A stretch of DNA of 64,000 bases, taken from NCBI RefSeq assembly GCF_002926065.1, contig NZ_PREZ01000006.1, positions 1-64,000 of the forward strand, written 5' to 3'. Source of the DNA: Jeotgalibacillus proteolyticus (GTDB taxonomy: Bacteria; Bacillota; Bacilli; Bacillales; Jeotgalibacillaceae). The translations under genes were made by a program, and so were the position numbers. Within the stretch, counting starts at the first letter, position 1. Each line of letters opens with the position of its first letter. Below, piece by piece: positions 16,771 to 25,451 of the stretch. The notes beneath the pieces were generated by a model that had not been told where the DNA came from, did not search any database, and worked only from the letters and a program-made list of their open reading frames with translations.

Positions 16771-17891
16771 AAAGCATCTTTAACCCGTTTTTTTGTTAAT
16801 AAATTTTCTAAATAACTTTTCGAGAAGTTTATTTTTGTATCAATGATTTCCACAACCTCATTGTAATCAATTGGTTTTAGAATGTCTGTAATAATTCTAT
16901 CTTCTTGAACCAACCTATCATTGAGTTTCAATTCAGTTAAAAAATCTCTCATCCTTGTGTTTATATTTTCAGTTCTGTTAACGATCGCAAAATTTTTCTT
17001 AAAAATAACGGAAAAAACTGCAGCGTGAAATGAGTTCGAAAAAATAAATTGAGCATCTCTGACTAAAGAGATAAAAACTTCGGGTCCTACATATTTGAAT
17101 TGTTTGTGTGCATACTTAATATTTACCGGGTTAATGCTGTAAATCTTATACCCTTTTTCTCTTGCTAATTCAGTTGCTAACCTTTCAATTAAATTGCTCT
17201 TCTCGAAATCGTAAATAAGAATGTATTTTTGTTTAAACTTTCTTTTACTAATTATATTCCAATCATGTTTACTTAATAAAAGGGTGGGATCCACTACAGT
17301 CACTGCTTTAGAAATATTCATCTTATTCAAGATATCTACTGCACTAGTTTCTCTTACACCAATTCCGTCAAGTTCCTTCACTCTTTTTTTCACAAAAGGT
17401 ATCCAATTATTTGATATAAAATCAGTTGCAAAACTGGCAGCATAAGATAACTTTAATTTTTCTTTTGGTGCAAAATCTAGATAGAACGCTGGATCTTTTC
17501 CGTTTTCAAATAAACTATTCCAAATTTGATCACTTCCACAAATGTATGCATCTACAATCGGTAAATTTCTTAGCTCATCATTTGTCGTGTAAATATTTTT
17601 AGTCAATTTTAAAAATTCAAAGGTGAAACTATCAAATGCTTTCTTTCTCTTTAACCCAATTAATCGCAAGGGGAACTTCATCATCAAATATAACCACTTA
17701 AGTATGATATTTCTTTCCCATTTTGGATTATCAACGTTCAATAAATTATAATGGTTATTTAAATACTTCGGTCTGTAATCAATAATTTCTACTTCATGAC
17801 CACATGTTAACAAAAATTTCATTAAAGCATAAGCTTGGAGTGAAGCCCCGTGATTATAGACGTTATGACAGGTTATTGTATATATCTTCAT
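16767..17891 (-). CDS. Polysaccharide pyruvyl transferase family protein
   Basis: The protein has 374 residues and resembles the polysaccharide pyruvyl transferase family (CsaB/EpsI/EpsO type). Recognisable parts are the N-terminal ITCHNVYNHGASLQAYAL, the mid-protein DAYICGSDQIWN motif and a C-terminal SNSFHAAVFSVIF stretch with the conserved Ser-Phe-His. Members transfer pyruvate from phosphoenolpyruvate to a sugar as a ketal, giving the polymer negative charge. It lies between two GT4 genes in the eps operon, overlapping the next gene by four bases. The family name is secure; the modified sugar is unknown. Confidence 0.82.
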   Translation of the reverse strand: MKIYTITCHNVYNHGASLQAYALMKFLLTCGHEVEIIDYRPKYLNNHYNLLNVDNPKWERNIILKWLYLMMKFPLRLIGLKRKKAFDSFTFEFLKLTKNIYTTNDELRNLPIVDAYICGSDQIWNSLFENGKDPAFYLDFAPKEKLKLSYAASFATDFISNNWIPFVKKRVKELDGIGVRETSAVDILNKMNISKAVTVVDPTLLLSKHDWNIISKRKFKQKYILIYDFEKSNLIERLATELAREKGYKIYSINPVNIKYAHKQFKYVGPEVFISLVRDAQFIFSNSFHAAVFSVIFKKNFAIVNRTENINTRMRDFLTELKLNDRLVQEDRIITDILKPIDYNEVVEIIDTKINFSKSYLENLLTKKRVKDAL

Positions 17892-17910
17892 AGGTTACTC
17901 ATCCTCCAGA

Positions 17911-19092
17911 TTAGGTAATTAAGCTATATAATTTTATTAATTCATTACTATTATTAAAATTTATATTTTTGCAATTTGATGATAAACCATCTCTAATCGA
18001 AGGAGTATTATATATCTTTATTATTTCCTTAGTAATACCATCAACTGAAAGTTCACATATTAAGCCGTTTACTCCTGTTTCCAACTGACTTTTTGCCGTT
18101 GAATAATTCGTAATTAGTACAGGCTTCGATAAGATCTGAGCTTCACTTACCGTTACGGCTTTACCTTCGTAACGGGAGGGCTGAACATAGAGATCAGCTT
18201 CTTTTATAAATGGATAAGGATTAATTTTCTTACCAAGTAAGTAAAATTGATCTTCAAGACCATACTGCTTGATCAGCTGTTTGATTCTCTTTTCATCGCC
18301 GCCATACCCTACGACGTACCATGCAATATTGTTATACCCGCTATCTTTAATTTTTTTTAGTGCCTCCACTGCGTTATCTATTCCCTTTGCATGTGAAAGT
18401 CTGGCAACTGTGACAATTTTAAATCGAGTATCTGTTGTCATTGGATTTTCTGTTTTTTCTTCACTTTGCAGCATGACAAACTGTGGTGATGTTATGTTTT
18501 CTATTACCTTCGTTTTAGCAGAAAGTGATGGGTATTTGGATAAAAACGCTTTTTTGCAATCATCAGAAACCGCAATAATATGCTGGTAGGATTTCCAAAT
18601 TTCCAGATCAGCCGCCTGATCCGTCTCTACATTTGAGAAATCGGTATGAATCCAGGCAATTTTCGTTTTTGCTTTCACCTTTTTGGCTGTAAAGTCATGT
18701 GGCCATAAGTAGCTGATCGCCACATCATACTCTGCTTCAACTTCTGGCAGGAAAGGTAACGCGTATTTCCACATGTACTGCATCTGCTTAATGCCTGATT
18801 CAGCAGAATTAGATTTATTCGCTTTATATTTGGCGCGCATTCTCGCTATAGCAATGGTAAGCTGACCGGACTTGATCGTGTCCTTTACTGACATGCGAAA
18901 GGTTTTATATACTTTGTTTTCAGGTAGTAAATTTACCTGTTCTGGCAGAAGACCAAGAAAATCACCTGTATGGCTATAGAGTAATAAATCCACTTGATAA
19001 TTACTGTAGTCAAAATTATTTAACATACTTATTAAGCTTCTCTCTACTCCTCCTACTTCCATATCAAATGAGGAAATTAATATCTTTTTCAT
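17911..19092 (-). CDS. Group 4 glycosyltransferase, exopolysaccharide
   Basis: A 393-residue GT-B protein, paralogous to 15589-16770 and to the broken gene. It has the N-terminal SSFDMEVGGVERSLISML motif, VARLSHAKGIDNAVEAL and the C-terminal YVQPSRYEGKAVTVSEAQ signature. Its start codon lies 29 bases inside the preceding glycosyltransferase gene, so the two are probably translated together. It should act on the growing lipid-linked repeat unit in the cytoplasm. The sugar specificity is unknown. Confidence 0.85.
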   Translation of the reverse strand: MKKILISSFDMEVGGVERSLISMLNNFDYSNYQVDLLLYSHTGDFLGLLPEQVNLLPENKVYKTFRMSVKDTIKSGQLTIAIARMRAKYKANKSNSAESGIKQMQYMWKYALPFLPEVEAEYDVAISYLWPHDFTAKKVKAKTKIAWIHTDFSNVETDQAADLEIWKSYQHIIAVSDDCKKAFLSKYPSLSAKTKVIENITSPQFVMLQSEEKTENPMTTDTRFKIVTVARLSHAKGIDNAVEALKKIKDSGYNNIAWYVVGYGGDEKRIKQLIKQYGLEDQFYLLGKKINPYPFIKEADLYVQPSRYEGKAVTVSEAQILSKPVLITNYSTAKSQLETGVNGLICELSVDGITKEIIKIYNTPSIRDGLSSNCKNINFNNSNELIKLYSLIT

Positions 19093-20218
19093 TGGCTCCT
19101 CCCGTTTTTTCTAAATAGTATCCTGCTAATTTTCTTATTGAACTGGCAACTGTGTATTCTTTTGTTTCAAATACCCTGGAAACTTCGTATGGCTGTAACA
19201 GCTTCTTACCAGCTATGCTGATTATTTCATCGACCCATTGAGCAGTGGAGTCACTTAGTGATCTCCTTGAAATGAGGCCCATTCCCAGGTCAGCTTCTTC
19301 CTGTATGGCTTCAGAGACAAGACACGGCACTCCGCTAGCCTGTGCTTCCAGCAGCACCAGACCAAGCCCTTCATAAACAGAAGGAAATACAAATACATCC
19401 ATGCACTGGAGCATAACAGGGATATCTTGTCGTAAGCCTGCAAACACAATACTTTTTTCAATACCCATTTCCTTTGCTTTTACGTTAATCTTCTCTTTTT
19501 CATCTCCATCTCCTACTAATAGCAGCTTGGCTGAAGGCTCTTTTTTTAACAGAAACTCCAGTACCTCAAGAAGAAAGAGATGATTTTTAGCCTCTATGAA
19601 CCTTCCGATATGACCAAGGATTAAACTACCTTCCAGCCCATGCTTTTCTTTAAACTTTACTGCTTCCGATTTATTTTTTTCTTCCAAAAAAGCTTCAACG
19701 TTAATGGCATTCGGGATAAAGGAATACTTTGTACCTTCTATTTCTCTCTCACCAAACAAGTATTTCCCTGCGCCTTTACTGCACGCCAGAAGATGGGTGG
19801 AGTTATAATTAATTATCTGTCGCATGCTGCTCAAATACATTCTTCTACTAAAAGATTGACTATCATCCTGTGTGGTATGAGCATGTGCGATTCTTACTTT
19901 AATTCCTGCAATACGTGCAGCAGTATTGGCAATCCCACAATGGAACAAGGTGTGTGAGTGTACAGCAGCGTATGGACCGTTATCTTTAATAGCCTGAACA
20001 AGCTCTCTTACTGAACTGGGGTTGGAAAGACGGATGATTTTACCTCCATAAAACTCAATTTCCTGATCATAGTGGGCTTCTTCAGAACTATAGGAAACAA
20101 AATCAAACTGTAACTTCTTTTTGTTAATTCTGCGATATAGATTCATTAGCATTGTTTCTGTTCCTGCCCGGTTCATTGCTCCTGAAACTTGAAGGATTCT
20201 TTTAGGTTCTTGCTTCAT
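19064..20218 (-). CDS. EpsF-like group 4 glycosyltransferase
   Basis: A 384-residue GT4 enzyme closely resembling the EpsF-type protein at 26333-27448: both open with an LxVxxxMNRxGxET/AETLxMNLYR pattern and share HSHTLFH/HSHMDKM and GHIGRFxxxKNHLFLL motifs. The donor-binding region is YEGLGLVLLEAQASGVP. It follows the SinR-like gene by about 30 bases and overlaps the next glycosyltransferase. The pair probably arose by duplication within the operon and may add related sugars. Confidence 0.85.
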   Translation of the reverse strand: MKQEPKRILQVSGAMNRAGTETMLMNLYRRINKKKLQFDFVSYSSEEAHYDQEIEFYGGKIIRLSNPSSVRELVQAIKDNGPYAAVHSHTLFHCGIANTAARIAGIKVRIAHAHTTQDDSQSFSRRMYLSSMRQIINYNSTHLLACSKGAGKYLFGEREIEGTKYSFIPNAINVEAFLEEKNKSEAVKFKEKHGLEGSLILGHIGRFIEAKNHLFLLEVLEFLLKKEPSAKLLLVGDGDEKEKINVKAKEMGIEKSIVFAGLRQDIPVMLQCMDVFVFPSVYEGLGLVLLEAQASGVPCLVSEAIQEEADLGMGLISRRSLSDSTAQWVDEIISIAGKKLLQPYEVSRVFETKEYTVASSIRKLAGYYLEKTGGANEKDINFLI

Positions 20219-20250
20219 GCTCTCACGACCTTACTTTTTCTAATGGGAAT

Positions 20251-20592
20251 TTAAGAATGTTCCTCCTGCTGCTGCCTCCACCTCACAAACTCAAGAATCA
20301 ATTTATATTCATGAAGCTGCTCTTTGCTTGTCAGGTTTTCTTTTAAATCCTTTACAAACAGGGTCCATTCTCTGTCCTCTGTTGCGGCTGGGTCTGTTGA
20401 GACATCCAACAGCACCTTCAATTCAACATCCAGTACATGAGCAATTTTTTCCATGACCTGAATCGAAGGGTTTTGCTTAAGATTTCGTTCGATGTTGCTT
20501 AAATAGGATTTTGAGACACCAGCTCTTTCAGCGAGCTCGGATAAGGTAAATCCTTTTTCTTTTCTAATGGCTATAATGTTTTTTCCAATCAT
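20251..20592 (-). CDS. sinR: SinR-like biofilm regulator inside the eps operon
   Basis: A 113-residue XRE-family DNA-binding protein. Residues 1-62 form the helix-turn-helix domain (MIGKNI, KGFTLSELAERAGVSKSYLS, ERNLKQNPSIQ), which is nearly superimposable on B. subtilis SinR as I recall it. Residues 75-108 (EWTLFVKDL to FVRWRQQQ) match the SinR dimerisation and SinI-binding region. SinR represses eps and tapA matrix genes by binding inverted GTTCTYT repeats. Seven matching palindromes occur in this window, at the eps promoter and both lasso promoters. Being inside the operon it may repress, the gene is placed for negative feedback. No SinI antagonist gene is visible. It could be a SlrR-like paralog, with another sinR elsewhere. 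Confidence 0.85.
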   Translation of the reverse strand: MIGKNIIAIRKEKGFTLSELAERAGVSKSYLSNIERNLKQNPSIQVMEKIAHVLDVELKVLLDVSTDPAATEDREWTLFVKDLKENLTSKEQLHEYKLILEFVRWRQQQEEHS

Positions 20593-20616
20593 CTTATATA
20601 CCTCATGGTTTCTGAA

Positions 20617-21783
20617 TTAAAGCACAACATGGTCTGCCACTTTGGTCTGCAGTGCTGTTTTAACCTGGGTGATGACTCTTGTTTGTTCATCCTCTGCCAG
20701 GTTTGAGCCTGATGGCAGACAAATTCCTGTATCAAAAAGAGTTTTCGCTATGTCTTCCTCATTGGAGTGCGAGTAGTAGGCTCGCCCTTCAAATAAAGGC
20801 TGCAGATGCAGAGGCTTCCATACTTGCCTTGCTTCAATATTGTTTTTGGATAAAGAATTCACTATTTGTGAAGCGGATATGCCCGTTAGGTTTTCATCAA
20901 CCGTTAAGGCGGTGAGCCAGCGATTTGATTTTGTTTGTGCAAGCTCCGGCATAAAGGAGATGCCTGGCATATTTCCTAGCTCTTTTGCGTAACGGCTATA
21001 AATTTTTCTTCTTGCAGCGACCCTTAACTCCAGCACCTGCATCTGGGCAATTCCAATTCCGGCAAGCACATTGCTCATGCGGTAGTTATAGCCCATTTGA
21101 CTGTGCTGGTAATACGGGGCATTATCCCTTGCCTGTGTGGCAAAAAACCGTGCTTTTTTTATGGCATTCTCATCGTCCGAGACAAGCATTCCTCCCCCTG
21201 AAGTGGTGATAATTTTGTTGCCGTTAAAGGAAAAGATTCCAAACCTTCCAAACCCTCCGCTCGGCTTTCCTTTGTAGGTTGAGCCGATGGATTCCGCTGC
21301 ATCCTCGATTAGGGGAACCTCATAGGTATCGCAAATCTGCAGGATTTCATCCATCCTGGCACTTTGCCCATATAAATTAACGACAATGACTGCTTTGGGA
21401 AGTTTGTTTCTTACTGCAGCCTCCTCCATAGCTCTGGCTAAAGCTGCAGGCGACATATTCCATGTCTCAGGCTCAGAATCGATAAAAACCGGCTCCGCTC
21501 CTTGATAAAGAATTGGGTTGGCACTTGCGACAAACGTAAGCGACGAACAAAAAACCTTGTCTCCAGCTGAAATATCCAAAAGAGACAGTGCTAAGTGAAT
21601 GGCGGCCGTTCCTGAGTTGACAGCAACAGCTGCCTTTACTCCAGCTAAAGCTGCAACCTGTTTTTCAAATTCATCAACATTAGGACCCAGGGGCGCAACC
21701 CAGTTCGTCTTAAAGGCTTCGGAAATAAAATCACTCTCTTGCCCGCTCATATGGGGCGGTGACAGATAAATTTTTGAATTCAT
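20617..21783 (-). CDS. epsN: DegT/DnrJ/EryC1-family sugar aminotransferase (EpsN-like)
   Basis: A 388-residue PLP enzyme that aminates a 4-keto sugar nucleotide. The PLP Lys sits in FNGNKIITTSGGGM, and the fold's conserved NSGTAAIHLAL and IEDAAESIG motifs are present. With the EpsC-type dehydratase at 29496-31328 and the EpsM-type acetyltransferase next to it, it fits the UDP-N,N'-diacetylbacillosamine pathway: EpsC makes the 4-keto-6-deoxy sugar, EpsN aminates C4 and EpsM acetylates it. The ATG at 21783 has a GGGGG stretch upstream; a TTG one codon earlier is possible. Confidence 0.88.
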   Translation of the reverse strand: MNSKIYLSPPHMSGQESDFISEAFKTNWVAPLGPNVDEFEKQVAALAGVKAAVAVNSGTAAIHLALSLLDISAGDKVFCSSLTFVASANPILYQGAEPVFIDSEPETWNMSPAALARAMEEAAVRNKLPKAVIVVNLYGQSARMDEILQICDTYEVPLIEDAAESIGSTYKGKPSGGFGRFGIFSFNGNKIITTSGGGMLVSDDENAIKKARFFATQARDNAPYYQHSQMGYNYRMSNVLAGIGIAQMQVLELRVAARRKIYSRYAKELGNMPGISFMPELAQTKSNRWLTALTVDENLTGISASQIVNSLSKNNIEARQVWKPLHLQPLFEGRAYYSHSNEEDIAKTLFDTGICLPSGSNLAEDEQTRVITQVKTALQTKVADHVVL

Positions 21784-21801
21784 CAAATAACAGACCCCCT
21801 A

Positions 21802-22437
21802 TTATGAAATTCTTTCAATTTTTCTTGTTAATCTGGCCGGACACCCAACAGCAGTTTGGAAGGAGGGGATGGACTTCGTTACAACAGCCCCAGCACCAGC
21901 TACTGACCATTCTCCTACAGTAACTTTAGGAATAAGTGTAGCCCCGGCCCCGATGTGAACACCTTCTTTCAAAGAGACATTTCCCGTTAACGTAGCGTTA
22001 GGTGACAGATGAACATAATGCTCGAGCTTGCACTCATGCTCGACGATCGCTCCAGAGTTGATAATGACATGATTTCCTGCCAATGATCCGGCGTTTATGA
22101 CTGCATTAGCCATCACCACTGTTCCATGTCCGAGAACTGCTTGCTTACTAACAAAGGCTGAGGGGTGCACAAGCGTTGCATATGCTTCAGGCGGCAGATT
22201 AAATTTTTCAGCTAGTTTCTTTCGCGTGGAGTTGTCTCCGACTGCAATGACAACTTGTACTTCGTCCTGATATAACACCGGAAGCTTTAAAGTCGACTCA
22301 TACAAAATATTGTTTAGCTTGTAACCCTCCAGAATTTGATCGTCTAAAACTGCAATAATCGTATGGTCGTTTAATTCTAAAATTAGATCCTGCACGACCT
22401 GGCTGTGGCCCCCGTTGCCAACGATAATAAGCTTCAT
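21802..22437 (-). CDS. epsM: Sugar O/N-acetyltransferase with hexapeptide repeats (EpsM-like)
   Basis: A 211-residue protein of the PglD/NeuD family. The N-terminal Rossmann-like part (MKLIIVGNGGHSQVVQDLI) binds the UDP-sugar, and the C-terminal left-handed beta helix carries repeats such as GHGTVVMANAVINAGS and GVHIGAGATLIPKVTVGE. It should acetylate the 4-amino sugar made by the neighbouring aminotransferase. The catalytic His is probably the one in VEHECKL. It is separated from epsL by one base and from epsN by 18 bases. Confidence 0.88.
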   Translation of the reverse strand: MKLIIVGNGGHSQVVQDLILELNDHTIIAVLDDQILEGYKLNNILYESTLKLPVLYQDEVQVVIAVGDNSTRKKLAEKFNLPPEAYATLVHPSAFVSKQAVLGHGTVVMANAVINAGSLAGNHVIINSGAIVEHECKLEHYVHLSPNATLTGNVSLKEGVHIGAGATLIPKVTVGEWSVAGAGAVVTKSIPSFQTAVGCPARLTRKIERIS

Positions 22438-22438
22438 G

Positions 22439-23038
22439 CTAGCTCACACCTTTCGAACCTGTGAATTTTTCCATAGTAGCGTGGTTCCGCTGCGTAACCC
22501 CCTCTTTTTTAAAAACCTTTTTCACTGTGATAAATAAAATTTTTATATCCACAAGGAGCGAATGATTTTTTACATACCATGCGTCCATCTCGAATTTTTC
22601 TTCCCATCTAATAGCGTTTCGCCCATTTATCTGTGCCCAGCCTGTAATTCCTGGTCTGACATGATGACGGGTGAATTGGTCCTCTGAATACAGGGGAAGA
22701 TATTCCATCAATAATGGTCTCGGACCAACCAGACTCATATCGCCTCTAATTACGTTTAGCAGCTGCGGAAGCTCATCTAAACTGAATTTGCGGAGAAATC
22801 GTCCGGTTGCTGTAAGTCTTTCTTCATCTGAAAGCAGCACTCCGTTCTTATCAACACTGTTTTTCATGGTCCGGAATTTGATAAGATAAAAAGGCTTTCC
22901 ATGAAGACCCGGACGCTGCTGGGTGAATAACACCGGTTTTCCCATTTTAACCAAAACAATCATGGCCACAATGACCATGATTGGAAAAAGAATGATAAAT
23001 AATAGCAAGGAAAGAAAAACATCAATAAACCGTTTCAT
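22439..23038 (-). CDS. epsL: Undecaprenyl-phosphate sugar transferase (EpsL-like)
   Basis: A bacterial sugar transferase of about 199 residues that starts repeat-unit assembly by moving a sugar phosphate onto undecaprenyl phosphate. One membrane segment (MKRFIDVFLSLLLFIILFPI onward) precedes the catalytic domain with KFRTMK, SLDELPQLLNVIRGDMSLVGPRP and PGITGWAQINGRN motifs. By analogy with PglC it would use UDP-diacetylbacillosamine from EpsC-EpsN-EpsM. Two ATG codons (23038 and 23044) are close. The start lies inside the small upstream ORF, so translation may be coupled. Confidence 0.9.
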   Translation of the reverse strand: MKRFIDVFLSLLLFIILFPIMVIVAMIVLVKMGKPVLFTQQRPGLHGKPFYLIKFRTMKNSVDKNGVLLSDEERLTATGRFLRKFSLDELPQLLNVIRGDMSLVGPRPLLMEYLPLYSEDQFTRHHVRPGITGWAQINGRNAIRWEEKFEMDAWYVKNHSLLVDIKILFITVKKVFKKEGVTQRNHATMEKFTGSKGVS

Positions 23039-23210
23039 ACGCATCTGACTCCTGTTTTGCAGCTGCTGATTTTTTGTGATGTAACATCTTATGTTTAATC
23101 TCTTCCACCATTGACAGTAAAGACACAGACGCGTCCTCGTTGCCTTTTCGCAGACAATCGGCGAGCAGCGCTTCAAATTCCTTTTGAGTTAATAGTCCAT
23201 TTCCCCTCAT
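23022..23210 (-). CDS. Small hypothetical protein, 62 aa, between galE and epsL
   Basis: A 62-residue reading frame that begins five bases after the galE stop and overlaps the start of epsL. It is Leu/Glu/Lys-rich and predicted helical: LTQKEFEALLADCLRKGNED then LLSMVEEIKHKML, followed by a basic tail. The pattern loosely resembles short helical domains of sigma-factor-like or phage regulators, but this is weak. There is no clear ribosome binding site, so it may be translated by coupling from galE, or may not be a gene. The longer frame to 23411 is a shadow of galE. Confidence 0.4.
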   Translation of the reverse strand: MRGNGLLTQKEFEALLADCLRKGNEDASVSLLSMVEEIKHKMLHHKKSAAAKQESDAYETVY

Positions 23211-23214
23211 CTTA

Positions 23215-24264
23215 TCAGGCTCCTGTAGGTTCTTTTTCAGCAGCCTTCTTGTCAGATGAATAGCCATTGGGGTTTTGCTGCTGCCACCTCCATGTGTCCT
23301 TGCACATTTCAGTGATTGTTTTTGTCGCAGTCCATCCAAGCTCCTTTTGGGCCTTTGAAGGATCCGCATAGCAAATGGCGATATCTCCCGGTCTTCTGTC
23401 CCCAGCCTCACAAGGAATCATTCTTCCGGATGCCAACTGAAAGGCTTTGACCACCTCGAGCACACTGTAGCCCTTTCCGGTCCCGAGATTAAATGTATCA
23501 ACCACATTTTCTTTTTTTATTTTTTCAAGAGCTTTAATATGTCCCTTTGCCAGATCGACCACATGAATATAATCTCTTACACCTGTCCCATCCTTAGTCG
23601 GGTAATCCTTTCCATGTATCCTCAGCCTATCCCGTTTGCCAATAGCTACCTGAGAGATGTAAGGAACTAAGTTATTGGGGATGCCATTTGGATCCTCCCC
23701 GATCATTCCGCTTTCATGAGCACCGATTGGGTTAAAGTAGCGTAAAATCGCAATGCTCCATTCCTGGTCCGCCTTATGCAGATCCATAAGAATCTCTTCT
23801 GTTACCTGCTTCGTGCGGCCATATGGATTGGCAGCACCGATTGGTTCATTTTCTGTAATCGGTGCCCCGCTCGCTTCTCCATATACGGTCGCCGAAGAGC
23901 TGAAAACAATTTTTTTCACGTGAAACCTTTCCATCGTTTCAAGAAGAATTAAAGTGCCGGCTATATTGTTCTGATAATACTTAAGCGGCAGGTCAACCGA
24001 TTCACCTACCGCTTTTAGTGCGGCAAAGTGAATCACTGCTTCGATTTTATTGTCTTTAAATAATTCCTCCACCTGCTGACGATCCTGCAGATCCGCTTGG
24101 ACGATGGTAAATAACTTTCCGGTAAGCTCTGCTACTCTTCTTAATGCTTCCGGGTTGCTATTACTGAAATTGTCCGCCACCACAATGTCGTAGCCTCCTG
24201 AAAGGAGCTCAACACAAGTATGACTTCCTATATAACCAGCACCGCCTGTAACTAGAATGGCCAT
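23215..24264 (-). CDS. galE: UDP-glucose 4-epimerase
   Basis: A 349-residue short-chain dehydrogenase-type epimerase that interconverts UDP-glucose and UDP-galactose (or the N-acetyl forms). The NAD-binding GGAGYIGSH motif is at residues 7-15, the catalytic Ser is in FSSSATVYG and the Tyr-Lys pair in YGRTK. AAAGGAGAGTAGGGA precedes the ATG. Within the eps operon, together with gtaB, it should supply the galactose-type precursor of the polymer. The C-terminus is a little longer than usual, with a charged tail. Confidence 0.93.
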   Translation of the reverse strand: MAILVTGGAGYIGSHTCVELLSGGYDIVVADNFSNSNPEALRRVAELTGKLFTIVQADLQDRQQVEELFKDNKIEAVIHFAALKAVGESVDLPLKYYQNNIAGTLILLETMERFHVKKIVFSSSATVYGEASGAPITENEPIGAANPYGRTKQVTEEILMDLHKADQEWSIAILRYFNPIGAHESGMIGEDPNGIPNNLVPYISQVAIGKRDRLRIHGKDYPTKDGTGVRDYIHVVDLAKGHIKALEKIKKENVVDTFNLGTGKGYSVLEVVKAFQLASGRMIPCEAGDRRPGDIAICYADPSKAQKELGWTATKTITEMCKDTWRWQQQNPNGYSSDKKAAEKEPTGA

Positions 24265-24335
24265 TCCCTACTCTCCTTTCAGAAAAGCATTTTTGCATAA
24301 AAAAATAACCCTGGTCTCTGACCAACGTCATTATT

Positions 24336-25409
24336 TTAGAATTCTATAAAATTACTTTTATAGATGATGTCTAAGCTTACGACCGATTCATAATAATAGT
24401 AGCCCAGGTAGCAAACGAGAATCATAAAGTAGACAAATTTTTCGTCCCTATCTCTGAAAAGCTTTACGATCCAGGACAATAAAATCAGCTGGTAAAGATT
24501 AAAATAAAGTGAGAATCGGGCGAAAATCCAGCTTTGGGTAGAGACAATCATAAAAATAAGGCTTAAAAGAGTCATGTTAACAATGACGTCGCTTTGAGGG
24601 AATAGAGCTCTTAGCTTTTCCCTGCCTATATAGGCTAAAATAAGCGGAACAGCCCCAACAACTGCTCGAACTAGATTCGCTCCCCCTTCAGCGAAGTTCT
24701 TGTAATCAGCATACTGAGTATCTTCTAATGTTGTGAACAGCAGAGAGGTAAACTGCTCAAATCCAATTACTATAGCGATTGATAACAGGATCAGACCAAT
24801 CGTTGCTTTCGACCACGGCTTTACCCTTACGATAAAGTAAATGGGCAGCAGAATCAGTGCGCTTTGATGAAGGGTTGAAGCAAGAATAATGATCGCTGCA
24901 TAAGCTGGGAAATTCCCGTTTATTAAAAATTTTGTAGCACAAAAAGCAATTGCTGCCGCCAGTGTTTGACGAATCCCATTCATTGAAACAAGATAAAACC
25001 CGCCAGTGATATAGACAAACAGACTTAGTTCGATCATTCTGGAATAATGAAATAATACTATGACAACTAAAGCATTTGTTATTAAGGCAGCTGTAAAAAT
25101 CATTATCTGTGGGTCAGTAGAGATCTTCTGGAGAATCATTTGAAGAACACCAAAGCCCATATCCTTATTTGCTGTAACATACTCCCATGTAAACTGGTTA
25201 TCTTTATACATGTTTACATAGTTAAAGGTATCTCCTATGTTAGAGCGCAGACCAGATACTAAAATTAATATCACAGCTGCAAACATTAATAACAATTTAT
25301 TTGACTGAATAGGTAAAACCGTATCATGATGTCCAGCGGGCACCGCCGAATATCTGGCAAAGAGCGCTAACAGGAAAACAAATAAGAGGTTTATCCATAA
25401 GATGGTCAT
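24336..25409 (-). CDS. epsG: EpsG-family polysaccharide polymerase
   Basis: A 357-residue, highly hydrophobic protein with about ten membrane segments and the EpsG-family pattern: GLRSNIGDTFNYVNMY near residue 60, then SMNGIRQTLAAAIAF and TLHQSALILLPIYF. EpsG proteins are Wzy-like and join lipid-linked repeat units outside the membrane. It lies between a GT2 gene and galE. AAAGGATTATGAT precedes the ATG. A DGGT/TGACC imperfect hairpin in the 70-bp gap downstream is too weak to call a terminator. Confidence 0.85.
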   Translation of the reverse strand: MTILWINLLFVFLLALFARYSAVPAGHHDTVLPIQSNKLLLMFAAVILILVSGLRSNIGDTFNYVNMYKDNQFTWEYVTANKDMGFGVLQMILQKISTDPQIMIFTAALITNALVVIVLFHYSRMIELSLFVYITGGFYLVSMNGIRQTLAAAIAFCATKFLINGNFPAYAAIIILASTLHQSALILLPIYFIVRVKPWSKATIGLILLSIAIVIGFEQFTSLLFTTLEDTQYADYKNFAEGGANLVRAVVGAVPLILAYIGREKLRALFPQSDVIVNMTLLSLIFMIVSTQSWIFARFSLYFNLYQLILLSWIVKLFRDRDEKFVYFMILVCYLGYYYYESVVSLDIIYKSNFIEF

Positions 25410-25451
25410 ATCATAATCCTTTCTTAAGATGTTCCTGCCTGCTAAAAGCTA

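Noticed and set aside
23022-23411. A 129-codon frame overlapping the end of galE.
   Set aside because: Most of it is a shadow of galE. Only the last 62 codons could be a separate gene, and these are listed with low confidence.
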